Part shown: positions 1 to 6,496 of the stretch, one piece after another
Layout: every line of letters starts with the position of its first letter
Numbering within the stretch: the stretch's first letter is position 1
NCBI GenBank assembly: GCA_964250775.1
Contig: CAXUHK010000141.1
Span: 1 to 10,342 of the forward strand
From: CAVRQM01 sp964250775
GTDB lineage: Bacteria > Pseudomonadota > Alphaproteobacteria > Acetobacterales > Acetobacteraceae
DNA length: 10,342 bases
Reading direction: 5' to 3'
The notes under the pieces: generated by a model
What the model was told of the DNA's origin: nothing
Seen by the model: only the letters and a program-made list of their open reading frames with translations
Database searches by the model: none
Program-made: the position numbers and the translations under genes

Positions 1-62
1 AACATCATGGCCGCGAGGTTCGGCCACTCCGGGTATTTCTCCGCCGCCGCGGGGCCGCGCAT
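1..62 (-). CDS. 5' end of a divergent gene, possibly an AMP-dependent acyl-CoA ligase (partial)
   Basis: Read on the - strand, an ATG at 62-60 opens a frame that stays open to the window edge, giving 20 codons that begin MRGPAAAEKYPEW and end PNLAAMM. A purine-rich AAGGGTGA (about 68-75 on the + strand) sits 5-6 bases upstream as a good ribosome binding site. The composition is protein-like. The 'PNLAAMMF'-type ending resembles the N-terminus of long-chain fatty acid-CoA ligases of the AMP-binding family, which often start with a 'NLxxMFxxxA' segment. That resemblance is from memory and rests on very few residues, so the product is a guess; the existence of a divergent gene is better supported than its identity. 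It would share the 75-base intergenic strip with the peptidase gene. Confidence 0.45.
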   Translation of the reverse strand, partial: MRGPAAAEKYPEWPNLAAMM

Positions 63-74
63 CGTCGTCACCCT

Positions 75-102
75 TTGACGTGTCTCCGGCGCACATTACA
101 TC
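75..102 (+). promoter_or_regulatory. Candidate sigma70-type promoter for the peptidase-kinase pair
   Basis: TTGACG at 75-80 matches five of six bases of the -35 consensus. The only AT-rich stretch downstream, ATTACATC at 95-102, lies at the right distance: TACATC at 97-102 is 16 bases away, though it is a weak -10 match. A strong -35 with a degenerate -10 is common in high-GC proteobacteria. The same AT-rich stretch reads TGTAAT on the other strand, a five-of-six -10 match that could serve the divergent gene, although no convincing -35 sits at the right distance from it. TTG at 75 could also be read as an in-frame start for the peptidase, but it has no ribosome binding site and would add 21 Arg-rich residues unlike the family. 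Confidence 0.35.
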
Positions 103-137
103 GAAGGCGCCGCCAACTCGATAGGGACTGTCGCCAA

Positions 138-1937
138 ATGCCGGACGGACACGCCGCCGCTTCCCTGCCTCCGGGCGACGCGGACCTGCCGGCATGGGAC
201 TTGGCGGACCTGTTTCCGGGCAGCGACAGCCCGGAACTGGCGGGCGCGCTGGCGGAGGCGGGGGCGGCGGCCGAACGGTTCGCCACGGCGTACGCGGGCA
301 AGCTGGCTGGCCTGCCGGGCCGGGCGCTGGCGGCGGCGATCGCCGAGTACGAGCGCATCGACGAGGCGCTCGGCCGCGTCATGTCGTACGCCCAGCTCCT
401 GTTCAGCGGCGACGGCACCAACGCCGAGATCGGCCAGTTCTACCAGTCGATGACCGAGCGGGCGACCGAGATCAGCAGCCACCTGATCTTCTTCGGGCTC
501 GAACTGAACCAGCTCGACGAGACGGCGCTGGCCGCCAAGCTGGCCGATCCGGCGCTGGCGGCCTGGCGTCCCTGGCTGCGCGACATGCGGGTGTTCCGCC
601 CGCACCAGCTCTCCGAGGAGCTGGAGCGCCTGCTGCACGAGAAGGAAGTGACCGGCCGCTCCGCCTGGTCGCGCCTGTTCGACGAGACCGTGGCCGGGAT
701 GCGCGTGCCGCTCGGGGCCGAGGCGGTGACGGTGGGCGACGCGCTGAACCGGCTGGCCGATCCCGACCGCGCGACCCGCCGGGACGCGGCGCAGGCCATC
801 GGCGTCGCGTTCTCGGACCGGGTGAAGCTGTTCGGCCTGATTACCAACACGCTGGCCAAGGACAAGGAGATCGTCGACACCTGGCGGCACTACCCGAGTC
901 CGGGCAGCTACCGCAACCGCTCGAACATGGTCGAGGACGAGGTGGTGGACGCGCTGGTGTCCGCCGTCTCGGCCGACTACGCCCGGCTGTCGCACCGCTA
1001 CTACAAGCTGAAGGCCGGCTGGCTCGGCCTCGACAAGCTGCAGCATTGGGACCGCAACGCGCCGCTGCCGGGCGCCGACGAGTCGCAGGTCGGCTGGGGC
1101 GACGCGCGACGCCGGGTGCTCGACGCCTATCGCCGGTTCTCGCCCGAGCTGGGCGACGTCGCGGCGCGGTTCTTCGAGCACCACTGGATCGACGCGCAGT
1201 TGCGGCCGGGCAAGGCGGGCGGCGCGTTCGCCCATCCGACCGTGCCGGCGGTGCATCCGTACCTGCTGCTGAACTACCACGGCAAGGCGCGCGACGTGAT
1301 GACCCTGGCGCACGAGCTGGGCCATGGCGTGCATCAGGTGCTGGCGGGCAAGCAGGGCTACCTGATGTCGGGAACCCCGCTCACCTTGGCCGAGACCGCC
1401 AGCGTGTTCGGCGAGATGCTGACGTTCCAGGCGATGCTCGACGCCGAGCCGGACCGCGAGCGCCGCCGCGTCATGCTGGCCGGCAAGGTCGAGGACATGC
1501 TGAACACGGTGGTGCGGCAGACCGCGTTCTACCAGTTCGAGACGTTACTGCATCAGGGCCGCCGGTCGGGCGAGCTGACCGCCGAGCAGATCGGCGATCT
1601 GTGGATGCGGGTGCAGGCCGACAGCCTCGGCCCGGCGTTCGAGCTGGCGCCCGAGTACCGGGTGTTCTGGGCCTACGTGCCGCATTTCGTGCACTCGCCG
1701 TTCTACGTCTACGCCTACGCGTTCGGCGACTGCCTGGTGAACGCGCTGTACGACGTCTATCGCTCCGGCCATCCGGGTTTCGCCGGGAAGTACCTCGACA
1801 TGCTGCGCGCCGGCGGCACCAAGCGGCACCGCGAGCTGCTGGCGCCGTTCGGCCTCGACGCCAGCGATCCGGGCTTCTGGCGGCGCGGCCTCGACGTGAT
1901 TTCCGGCTTCATCGACCAGTTGGAGGACGCCGCCTGA
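138..1937 (+). CDS. pepF: M3-family oligoendopeptidase (PepF-like zinc metallopeptidase)
   Basis: A 599-residue cytoplasmic zinc peptidase that should cleave short peptides as part of intracellular peptide turnover. The active-site helix reads LAHELGHGVHQ, with zinc ligands His392 and His396 and catalytic Glu393. The third ligand is Glu419 in LAETASVFGE, the spacing and context expected of the pepF/M3 group. The region after residue ~500 (YVPHFVHSPFYVYAYAFGD) supplies the conserved Tyr/His-rich substrate-binding segment of M3 enzymes. The length fits the family (about 590-610). There is no signal peptide or membrane segment. The ATG at 138 was chosen because AGGGA lies at 123-127 and the resulting N-terminus (acidic, then 'LPAWDLADLFPG') matches how these proteins begin. 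The stop codon overlaps the next start by one base (TGATG), implying translational coupling to the ABC1 gene. The family assignment is firm; physiological substrates are unknown, and 'pepF' is a family label. Confidence 0.93.
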   Translation: MPDGHAAASLPPGDADLPAWDLADLFPGSDSPELAGALAEAGAAAERFATAYAGKLAGLPGRALAAAIAEYERIDEALGRVMSYAQLLFSGDGTNAEIGQFYQSMTERATEISSHLIFFGLELNQLDETALAAKLADPALAAWRPWLRDMRVFRPHQLSEELERLLHEKEVTGRSAWSRLFDETVAGMRVPLGAEAVTVGDALNRLADPDRATRRDAAQAIGVAFSDRVKLFGLITNTLAKDKEIVDTWRHYPSPGSYRNRSNMVEDEVVDALVSAVSADYARLSHRYYKLKAGWLGLDKLQHWDRNAPLPGADESQVGWGDARRRVLDAYRRFSPELGDVAARFFEHHWIDAQLRPGKAGGAFAHPTVPAVHPYLLLNYHGKARDVMTLAHELGHGVHQVLAGKQGYLMSGTPLTLAETASVFGEMLTFQAMLDAEPDRERRRVMLAGKVEDMLNTVVRQTAFYQFETLLHQGRRSGELTAEQIGDLWMRVQADSLGPAFELAPEYRVFWAYVPHFVHSPFYVYAYAFGDCLVNALYDVYRSGHPGFAGKYLDMLRAGGTKRHRELLAPFGLDASDPGFWRRGLDVISGFIDQLEDAA

Positions 1938-3301
1938 TGTCTGAGGATCGGCCGAACTTCCTGGGCGAGGTGCGCCGCATGGCCCGCACGTCCGGCGCCG
2001 TGGGCGGCATCGCGGCCCGCGTGGTGGGCCAGCGCGCGTTCGGCCTCAAGGGCAACAACGCCGACCATGCCGAGGACCTGAAGGCGATCCTCGGTGGCCT
2101 CAAGGGACCGTTGATGAAGGTGGCGCAGTTCCTGTCCACCATCCCCGACGCGTTGCCGGCGGAGTACGCCGAGGAACTGTCCCAGTTACAGGCCAACGCG
2201 CCGGCGATGGGCTGGTCGTTCGTCCGCCGCCGCATGGCCAGCGAGCTGGGGCCGGACTGGGAGTCGCGCTTCAAGCAGTTCGGGCACGAGGCGAGCGCCG
2301 CCGCCAGCCTGGGCCAGGTACACCGGGCGACGCTGCCGGACGGGCAGGAGGTCGCGTGCAAGCTGCAGTATCCCGACATGGCGAGCACGGTCGAGGCCGA
2401 TTTGCGGCAGTTGCGGGTCGGGCTGTCGCTGTACAAGCGGGTCGACAGCGCCATCAACCTCGACGACATCTACAGCGAGCTGGCCGAACGGCTGCGCGAG
2501 GAGCTGGATTACGAGCGCGAGGCTGCGCAGGCGCGGCTGTACGGGTTGATGCTGCGCGACGAGCCGACCGTGCATGTGCCGGTCCCGGTCGAGTCGTTCT
2601 CCACCCGCCGGCTGCTCACGATGTCATGGCTCGACGGCCGTTCGGTGATGCAGCGGCTCGAGGAGGATCCGCCGCTCGAGGAGCGCAACCGGCTGGCGGA
2701 GGCGCTGTTCCGCGCCTGGTACGTGCCGCTGTACCGCTTTGGCGTCATCCACGGCGACCCGCATCTGGGTAACTACCAGGCGCGCCCCGACGGCACGGTC
2801 AACCTGCTCGATTTCGGCACCATCCGGGTGTTCCCGCCGAGCTTCGTGGGCGGCGTGATCGACCTCTACGAGGCGATCCGCGACGGCGACGACGACCGCG
2901 CGTTCCGGGCCTACCAGAGCTGGGGCTTCGGCGACATCACGCGCGAGAAGATGGCGGTGCTGAATGAGTGGGCGCGCTTCATCTACGAGCCGCTGATCCA
3001 GGACCGGGTGCGCAAGATCCAGGAGACCAACGACCCGCAATACGGCCGCGCGGTGGCCGAGCGGGTCCATGCCGGCCTGAAGCGCGTAGGCGGCGTGCGG
3101 CCGCCGCGCGAGTTCGTGCTGATGGACCGCAGCGCCATCGGGCTTGGCAGCGTGTTCCTGCGCCTCGGCGCCGAGCTGAACTGGTCGCGCATGTTCAACG
3201 AGCTGATCGCCGACTTCAACGTGGACGAGCTGGCGCGCCGGCAGCGCGAGGCGCTGGTCGAGGCCAAGGTGCCGCCCTCCGTGACCGCCAACGTGGCATA
3301 A
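1937..3301 (+). CDS. ABC1/AarF/UbiB-family atypical kinase-like protein
   Basis: A 454-residue member of the ABC1 (UbiB/ADCK) family of atypical kinases/ATPases, which in characterised members support ubiquinone biosynthesis and lipid handling. Visible elements in order: the N-terminal family motif as KVAQ (61-64; usual form KxGQ); an Ala-rich nucleotide loop AAASLGQV (121-128); the lysine in ACKLQYP (Lys142); the LDYEREA segment (190-196); the catalytic-loop signature GDPHLGNY (273-280, with Asp274 and Asn279); and the metal-binding DFG (292-294). It is shorter than E. coli UbiB (about 546 residues) and lacks UbiB's two C-terminal membrane helices, so it is better called ABC1-family than UbiB proper. 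The ATG overlaps the peptidase stop by one base, so it is probably translated by coupled reinitiation. A role in quinone or membrane-lipid metabolism is inferred from the family only; its link to the peptidase is unexplained. Confidence 0.88.
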   Translation: MSEDRPNFLGEVRRMARTSGAVGGIAARVVGQRAFGLKGNNADHAEDLKAILGGLKGPLMKVAQFLSTIPDALPAEYAEELSQLQANAPAMGWSFVRRRMASELGPDWESRFKQFGHEASAAASLGQVHRATLPDGQEVACKLQYPDMASTVEADLRQLRVGLSLYKRVDSAINLDDIYSELAERLREELDYEREAAQARLYGLMLRDEPTVHVPVPVESFSTRRLLTMSWLDGRSVMQRLEEDPPLEERNRLAEALFRAWYVPLYRFGVIHGDPHLGNYQARPDGTVNLLDFGTIRVFPPSFVGGVIDLYEAIRDGDDDRAFRAYQSWGFGDITREKMAVLNEWARFIYEPLIQDRVRKIQETNDPQYGRAVAERVHAGLKRVGGVRPPREFVLMDRSAIGLGSVFLRLGAELNWSRMFNELIADFNVDELARRQREALVEAKVPPSVTANVA

Positions 3302-3304
3302 GGG

Positions 3305-3337
3305 TGGCCACTTGCGCCGCGGCGGCGCGCATGGCCA
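3305..3337 (+). other. GC-rich stem-loop between the ABC1 gene and pntAa
   Basis: The inner stem GCGCCGC (3314-3320) pairs perfectly with GCGGCGC (3322-3328); in practice the loop would open to about five bases. Outside a small internal loop, the self-complementary hexamer TGGCCA occurs at both 3305-3310 and 3332-3337 and can extend the stem. No T-tract follows, so this is not a classical Rho-independent terminator. It could protect a 3' end, attenuate read-through, or simply reflect the high GC content. Confidence 0.35.
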
Positions 3338-3339
3338 TG

Positions 3340-3356
3340 TTGAACCCGGTTTGAAC
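3340..3356 (+). repeat. TTGAAC direct repeat with 11-base period before pntAa
   Basis: TTGAAC occurs at 3340-3345 and again at 3351-3356, one helical turn apart, directly before the pntAa ribosome binding site (AGGGGAG, 3357-3363). Such spacing is typical of tandem half-sites for a DNA-binding regulator, but two hexamers alone could be chance. No matching promoter elements were recognised around it. Confidence 0.25.
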
Positions 3357-3372
3357 AGGGGAGAGCCGGGCG

Positions 3373-4620
3373 ATGCGCCTTGCCGTGCTGAAGGAACGTC
3401 GCGCTGACGAGACGCGGGTCGCGGCCACGCCGGAGACGGTCAAGAAGCTGGTCGCCTTGGGCCTCACCGTCGCAGTGGAAGCAGGCGCCGGCTTCGCGTC
3501 GTCGTTCATGGATGCCGACTACACCGCGGCCGGCGCGCAGGTCGTGGCGGATGCCGGCGCGGCGCTGCAAGGCGCAGACATCGTGTTCGCCGTGCAGGCG
3601 CCGGAGACGGAGTTGCGCGGGCGGATCCCGCGCGGCGCCATGCTGCTGTGCGTGTCCAACGCGTTCGCCGAGCCGGACGCGGTGGCCGCGTTCGCACAGG
3701 CTGGAATCGACGTGGTTGCCATGGAGCTGCTGCCACGCATCACCCGCGCGCAAGCCATGGATGTGCTGTCGAGTCAGGCGAACCTCGCCGGCTATCGCGC
3801 GGTGATCGAAGGTGCGGGGGCGTTCGAGCGCGGCTTCGCCATGATGATGACGGCGGCGGGGACGGTGCCGCCGGCGCGCGGGGTGGTGGTGGGGGGGCGG
3901 GTGGGCGGGGGGGGGGCGGGGGTAGCGCGCCCGGGCTGGTGGTGACGCTGCTGGANNNNNNNNNNGGTGCCGCCGGCGCGCGTGCTGGTCGTGGGCGCCG
4001 GTGTCGCCGGCTTGCAGGCGATCGCCACCGCGCGCCGGCTGGGCGCCATCGTGTCCGCGACCGACGTGCGCGCCGCCGCCAAGGAGGAGATCAAGTCGCT
4101 TGGCGCCACCTACGTCGGCGTCGAGGACGCCGAGACCGAGGCGGCGCAGACGGCGGGCGGCTATGCCAAGGAGATGAGCGAGGCATACCGGCGAAAGCAG
4201 GCGGAACTGCTGGCCAGCACCGTCGCCAAGAGCGACCTGGTGATCTGCACCGCGCTGGTCATGGGCCGCAAGGCGCCGGTCATCGTCACCGAGGCGATGG
4301 TGGCTGGCATGAAGCCCGGCAGCGTCGTGGTCGACATCGCAGCCGACTCGGGCGGCAACTGCGCCGCGACCCGGCCGGGCAGCAGCTATGTCACCGACAA
4401 CAACGTGCGCGTGCTGGGTTTCCGCAACTGGCCCGGCCGCATCGCGGTCGCCGCCAGCAGCCTGTATGCCCGCAACCTGCTCACCTTCCTCACGACGTTC
4501 TGGGACAAGGAGGCCGGCGCCCCGAGACTGCCCGAAGGCGACGAGATCGTGCGCGGCACGCTGCTGACCCGCGGCGGCGCCGTCGTGCACCAGCAGTTCC
4601 AAGCCAAGACCGCAGCCTGA
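3373..4620 (+). CDS. pntAa: NAD(P) transhydrogenase subunit alpha part 1 (PntAa), split in the assembly by a false gap
   Basis: The soluble NAD(H)-binding component (domain I) of proton-translocating transhydrogenase. As written, the frame hits TGA at 3943-3945 and then a run of ten Ns. Joining 3373-3880 to 3983-4620 gives 381 residues without a stop, the normal size for separate PntAa subunits. On that repaired numbering, the RQD loop is Arg122-Gln127-Asp130 (in PRITRAQAMD, equivalent to 127/132/135 in R. rubrum). The NAD fingerprint GAGVAG is 174-179, the ribose-binding Asp is 197 (SATDVR), and the mobile-loop Tyr is 230 (GGYAKEM). The start ATG at 3373 has AGGGGAG nine bases upstream. pntAb follows 13 bases after the stop. 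Automated annotation would probably report two fragments: 3373-3945, ending in nonsense residues, and one starting at a GTG at 3967. All catalytic residues are intact, so the break is very probably not biological. Confidence 0.93.
3864..3982. other. Assembly artefact: degraded duplicate flank plus ten-N scaffold gap
   Basis: The 17 bases at 3864-3880 are repeated exactly at 3966-3982, immediately after the Ns (3956-3965). Continuing at the same 102-base offset, 3881-3922 aligns to 3983-4024 with 24 matches and 18 mismatches by hand count. Seventeen of the 18 mismatches are a G replacing another base. Beyond that, with a one-base shift, 3926-3939 still tracks the sequence around 4029-4042. This is what a contig end built from low-quality, G-biased base calls would look like, so the two contigs actually overlap and the gap size is negative. 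The corrected sequence is obtained by dropping 3881-3982, which keeps the pntAa frame. Confidence 0.9.
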
Positions 4621-4633
4621 CAGGAAGCATCGG

Positions 4634-5026
4634 ATGAACCCGGACCAGCTTGCCACCCAGGCCGACGGCCTGGCCCAGCGCGCCCACGACCTCGCCGTCT
4701 CCGCGCACGCAATGACCCTGTACGTGGCTCCGGTGGCGCAGGCGGTCGAGCCGTTCGTGTTCCTGCTCGCGGTGTTCCTGATGGCCTGCTTCGTGGGCTA
4801 CTACGTGGTGTGGAACGTGACGCCGGCGCTGCACTCGCCGCTGATGGGCGTCACCAACGCGATCTCCTCGGTGATCGTGGTGGGTGCCATGCTGGCGACC
4901 GGGCTCGCCACCTCGGGCTGGGCCACGGCGTTCGGCTTCATCGCGGTGATGCTGGCCAGCGTGAACATCTTCGGCGGCTTTGTGGTCACGCAGCGGATGC
5001 TGCAGATGTTCAAGCGCAAGCAGTAA
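4634..5026 (+). CDS. pntAb: NAD(P) transhydrogenase subunit alpha part 2 (PntAb)
   Basis: A 130-residue integral membrane protein that supplies the first part of the proton channel (domain II) and pairs with PntB. After a polar, mildly amphipathic N-terminus there are three hydrophobic segments at about residues 40-60, 69-91 and 96-118, and a short basic tail (MFKRKQ). The internal stretch 'HSPLMGVTNAISSVIVVGAM' is characteristic of the transhydrogenase alpha membrane domain. The length is close to that of other separate PntAb subunits (100-140). A strong ribosome binding site, AGGAAG (4622-4627), sits six bases before the ATG. The gene lies 13 bases after pntAa and nine before pntB, so the three are one operon. 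Confidence 0.95.
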   Translation: MNPDQLATQADGLAQRAHDLAVSAHAMTLYVAPVAQAVEPFVFLLAVFLMACFVGYYVVWNVTPALHSPLMGVTNAISSVIVVGAMLATGLATSGWATAFGFIAVMLASVNIFGGFVVTQRMLQMFKRKQ

Positions 5027-5035
5027 GGCCCGCCG

Positions 5036-6439
5036 ATGTCCGCCAGCTTGATGTCGCTCGCCTACCTGATCGCGGCCGTGCTGTTCATCCTGGCGCTGCG
5101 CGGCCTGTCCCATCCCACGACGTCGCAGCGCGGCAACCAGATGGGCATGGCCGGCATGGCGCTGGCCGTGCTCGCCACCCTGGCGCACGGCCACATGTTC
5201 GGGGTCGGCTACCTATTGATCCTGCTCGCCATCGCGATCGGCGGCAGCGTAGGCGTCTACGTGGCGTTGCGCATCCAGATGACGGCGTTGCCGCAACTGG
5301 TGGCAGCGTTCCACTCGCTCGTGGGCCTGGCCGCGGTGTTCGTGGCCGCCGCCGCGTTGAACGCCCCGGAATCGTTCGGCATCGGCGTGCCCGGCCACAT
5401 CTACGGCGAGAGCCTGATCGAGATGTCGCTGGGCCTGGCGATCGGCGCCATCACCTTCTCCGGCAGCCTGATCGCCTTCGCCAAGTTGCAGGCGCTGATG
5501 CCCGGCAACCCGATCACCTTCCGCTACCAGCACCCGCTGAACCTGGCGCTCGGCATCCTGCTGCTGGTGCTGATCGTGACCTTCGTGGCGAGCAGCAGCC
5601 AGGCGGTGTTCTGGCTCATCGCCCTGTTGGCGATCGGGCTCGGGTTCCTGCTCATCATCCCGATCGGCGGCGCCGACATGCCGGTCGTGGTCTCGATGCT
5701 GAACAGCTATTCCGGCTGGGCGGCCTGCGGCATCGGCTTCACCATCCAGAACCTCGCCCTCATCATCACCGGGGCGCTGGTCGGCGCGTCGGGCGCGATC
5801 CTGTCATACATCATGTGCAAGGGCATGAACCGCAGCATCGTCAACGTGCTGCTGGGCGGGTTCGGCACCGGGAGCGCCGCGGCGGCGGTGGCCGGCGGCG
5901 GCGGCGAGCGCGCGGTCAAGGCGGGCGCCGCCGAGGACGCTGCGTTCATCATGAAGAACTCGCGCAAGATCGTGGTCGTCCCCGGCTACGGCATGGCGGT
6001 GGCGCAGGCGCAGCACGCGGTCCGCGAGCTGGCCGAGGTGCTGAAGAAGGAGGGGGTCGAGGTCAAGTACGCGATCCACCCGGTCGCCGGCCGGATGCCC
6101 GGCCACATGAACGTGCTGCTGGCCGAGGCCAACGTGCCGTACGACGAGGTGTTCGAGCTGGAGGAGATCAACGGCGAGTTCAGCAGCGCCGACGTCGTCT
6201 ACGTGATCGGCGCCAACGACGTCACCAACCCGGCCGCCAAGACCGACCCGACCTCCGCCATCTACGGGATGCCGATCCTGGAGGTCGACAAAGCGGCCAC
6301 GGTGCTGTTCGTCAAGCGCTCGATGGCTTCGGGCTACGCCGGCGTCGACAACGAGCTGTTCTTCCGGCCGAACACCATGATGCTGTTCGGCGATGCCAAG
6401 AAGATGACCGAGGAGATCGTCAAGGCGCTCGACCACTAG
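5036..6439 (+). CDS. pntB: NAD(P) transhydrogenase subunit beta (PntB)
   Basis: A 467-residue membrane subunit combining the rest of the proton channel (domain II, about residues 1-265) with the cytoplasmic NADP(H)-binding domain III (about 305-467). His93 in LVAAFHSLVG and Asn223 in SMLNSYSGWA correspond to the E. coli beta-subunit channel residues His91 and Asn222. Domain III has the fingerprint VPGYGMAVAQAQ (315-326), GRMPGHMNVLLAEA (352-365), GAND (392-395) and the 2'-phosphate-binding KRSM (427-430) followed by GYAGVDN. An Ala/Gly-rich linker (about 279-300, GC-rich codons) separates the two domains, as is usual. The start ATG has only a weak AAGG five to eight bases upstream, consistent with coupling to pntAb nine bases earlier. 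It acts in the cytoplasmic membrane to make NADPH at the expense of proton motive force. Confidence 0.97.
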   Translation: MSASLMSLAYLIAAVLFILALRGLSHPTTSQRGNQMGMAGMALAVLATLAHGHMFGVGYLLILLAIAIGGSVGVYVALRIQMTALPQLVAAFHSLVGLAAVFVAAAALNAPESFGIGVPGHIYGESLIEMSLGLAIGAITFSGSLIAFAKLQALMPGNPITFRYQHPLNLALGILLLVLIVTFVASSSQAVFWLIALLAIGLGFLLIIPIGGADMPVVVSMLNSYSGWAACGIGFTIQNLALIITGALVGASGAILSYIMCKGMNRSIVNVLLGGFGTGSAAAAVAGGGGERAVKAGAAEDAAFIMKNSRKIVVVPGYGMAVAQAQHAVRELAEVLKKEGVEVKYAIHPVAGRMPGHMNVLLAEANVPYDEVFELEEINGEFSSADVVYVIGANDVTNPAAKTDPTSAIYGMPILEVDKAATVLFVKRSMASGYAGVDNELFFRPNTMMLFGDAKKMTEEIVKALDH

Positions 6440-6444
6440 TGCGG

Positions 6445-6472
6445 TTGCAAACGAAGTGGGCAGCGATAAGCT
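6445..6472 (+). promoter_or_regulatory. Weak promoter candidate upstream of xdhA
   Basis: TTGCAA at 6445-6450 matches four of six -35 positions. TAAGCT at 6467-6472 (16-base spacing, three of six) or GATAAG at 6465-6470 (14-base spacing, four of six) could act as the -10. This is the only relatively AT-rich part of the 57-base spacer after pntB. The change of function from transhydrogenase to purine oxidation makes a separate promoter reasonable, but read-through from pntB is equally possible. Confidence 0.25.
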
Positions 6473-6474
6473 CG

Positions 6475-6490
6475 CTCCGTCGAGGCGGAG
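6475..6490 (+). promoter_or_regulatory. Hairpin covering the xdhA ribosome binding site
   Basis: CTCCG (6475-6479) pairs with CGGAG (6486-6490) around a six-base loop; a G-T wobble (6474/6491) can extend it. The GGAG at 6487-6490 is the only Shine-Dalgarno candidate for the GTG start at 6497, six bases away, so the stem would hide it. Five base pairs is modest, and any Shine-Dalgarno sequence in GC-rich DNA can find a partner by chance. Confidence 0.35.
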
Positions 6491-6496
6491 TGGCTG

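Noticed and set aside
75..137. Upstream TTG start extending the peptidase by 21 residues
   Set aside because: No ribosome binding site precedes it, the added residues are Arg/Cys-rich and unlike the family, and the TTG fits better as part of a -35 element.
96..1334. A 412-codon antisense frame opposite the peptidase gene
   Set aside because: Low-complexity Arg/Val/Gln-rich translation typical of an antisense shadow of GC-rich codons; no motif or convincing start.
194..1936. A long + strand frame, different from the peptidase frame, open from 194 right into the ABC1 gene
   Set aside because: High GC removes stop codons from alternative frames. Its product upstream of 1937 is Arg/Gly/Ala-rich with no family motif, whereas the peptidase frame carries HExxH and other conserved segments. 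Only the part from 1937 on is real.
3881..3922. G-rich tract that could be read as a G-quadruplex or phase-variable homopolymer
   Set aside because: It aligns to 3983-4024 with mismatches almost all to G, so it is best explained as miscalled bases at a contig end.
2983..4656. A long antisense frame across the end of the ABC1 gene and pntAa
   Set aside because: It runs through the N gap and the artefactual G-rich tract, has His/Arg-rich shadow composition, and opposes two well-supported genes.
5878..5934. Low-complexity GCC/GGC-rich stretch in pntB
   Set aside because: It encodes the Ala/Gly linker between the membrane and NADP-binding domains, a normal variable region in PntB.
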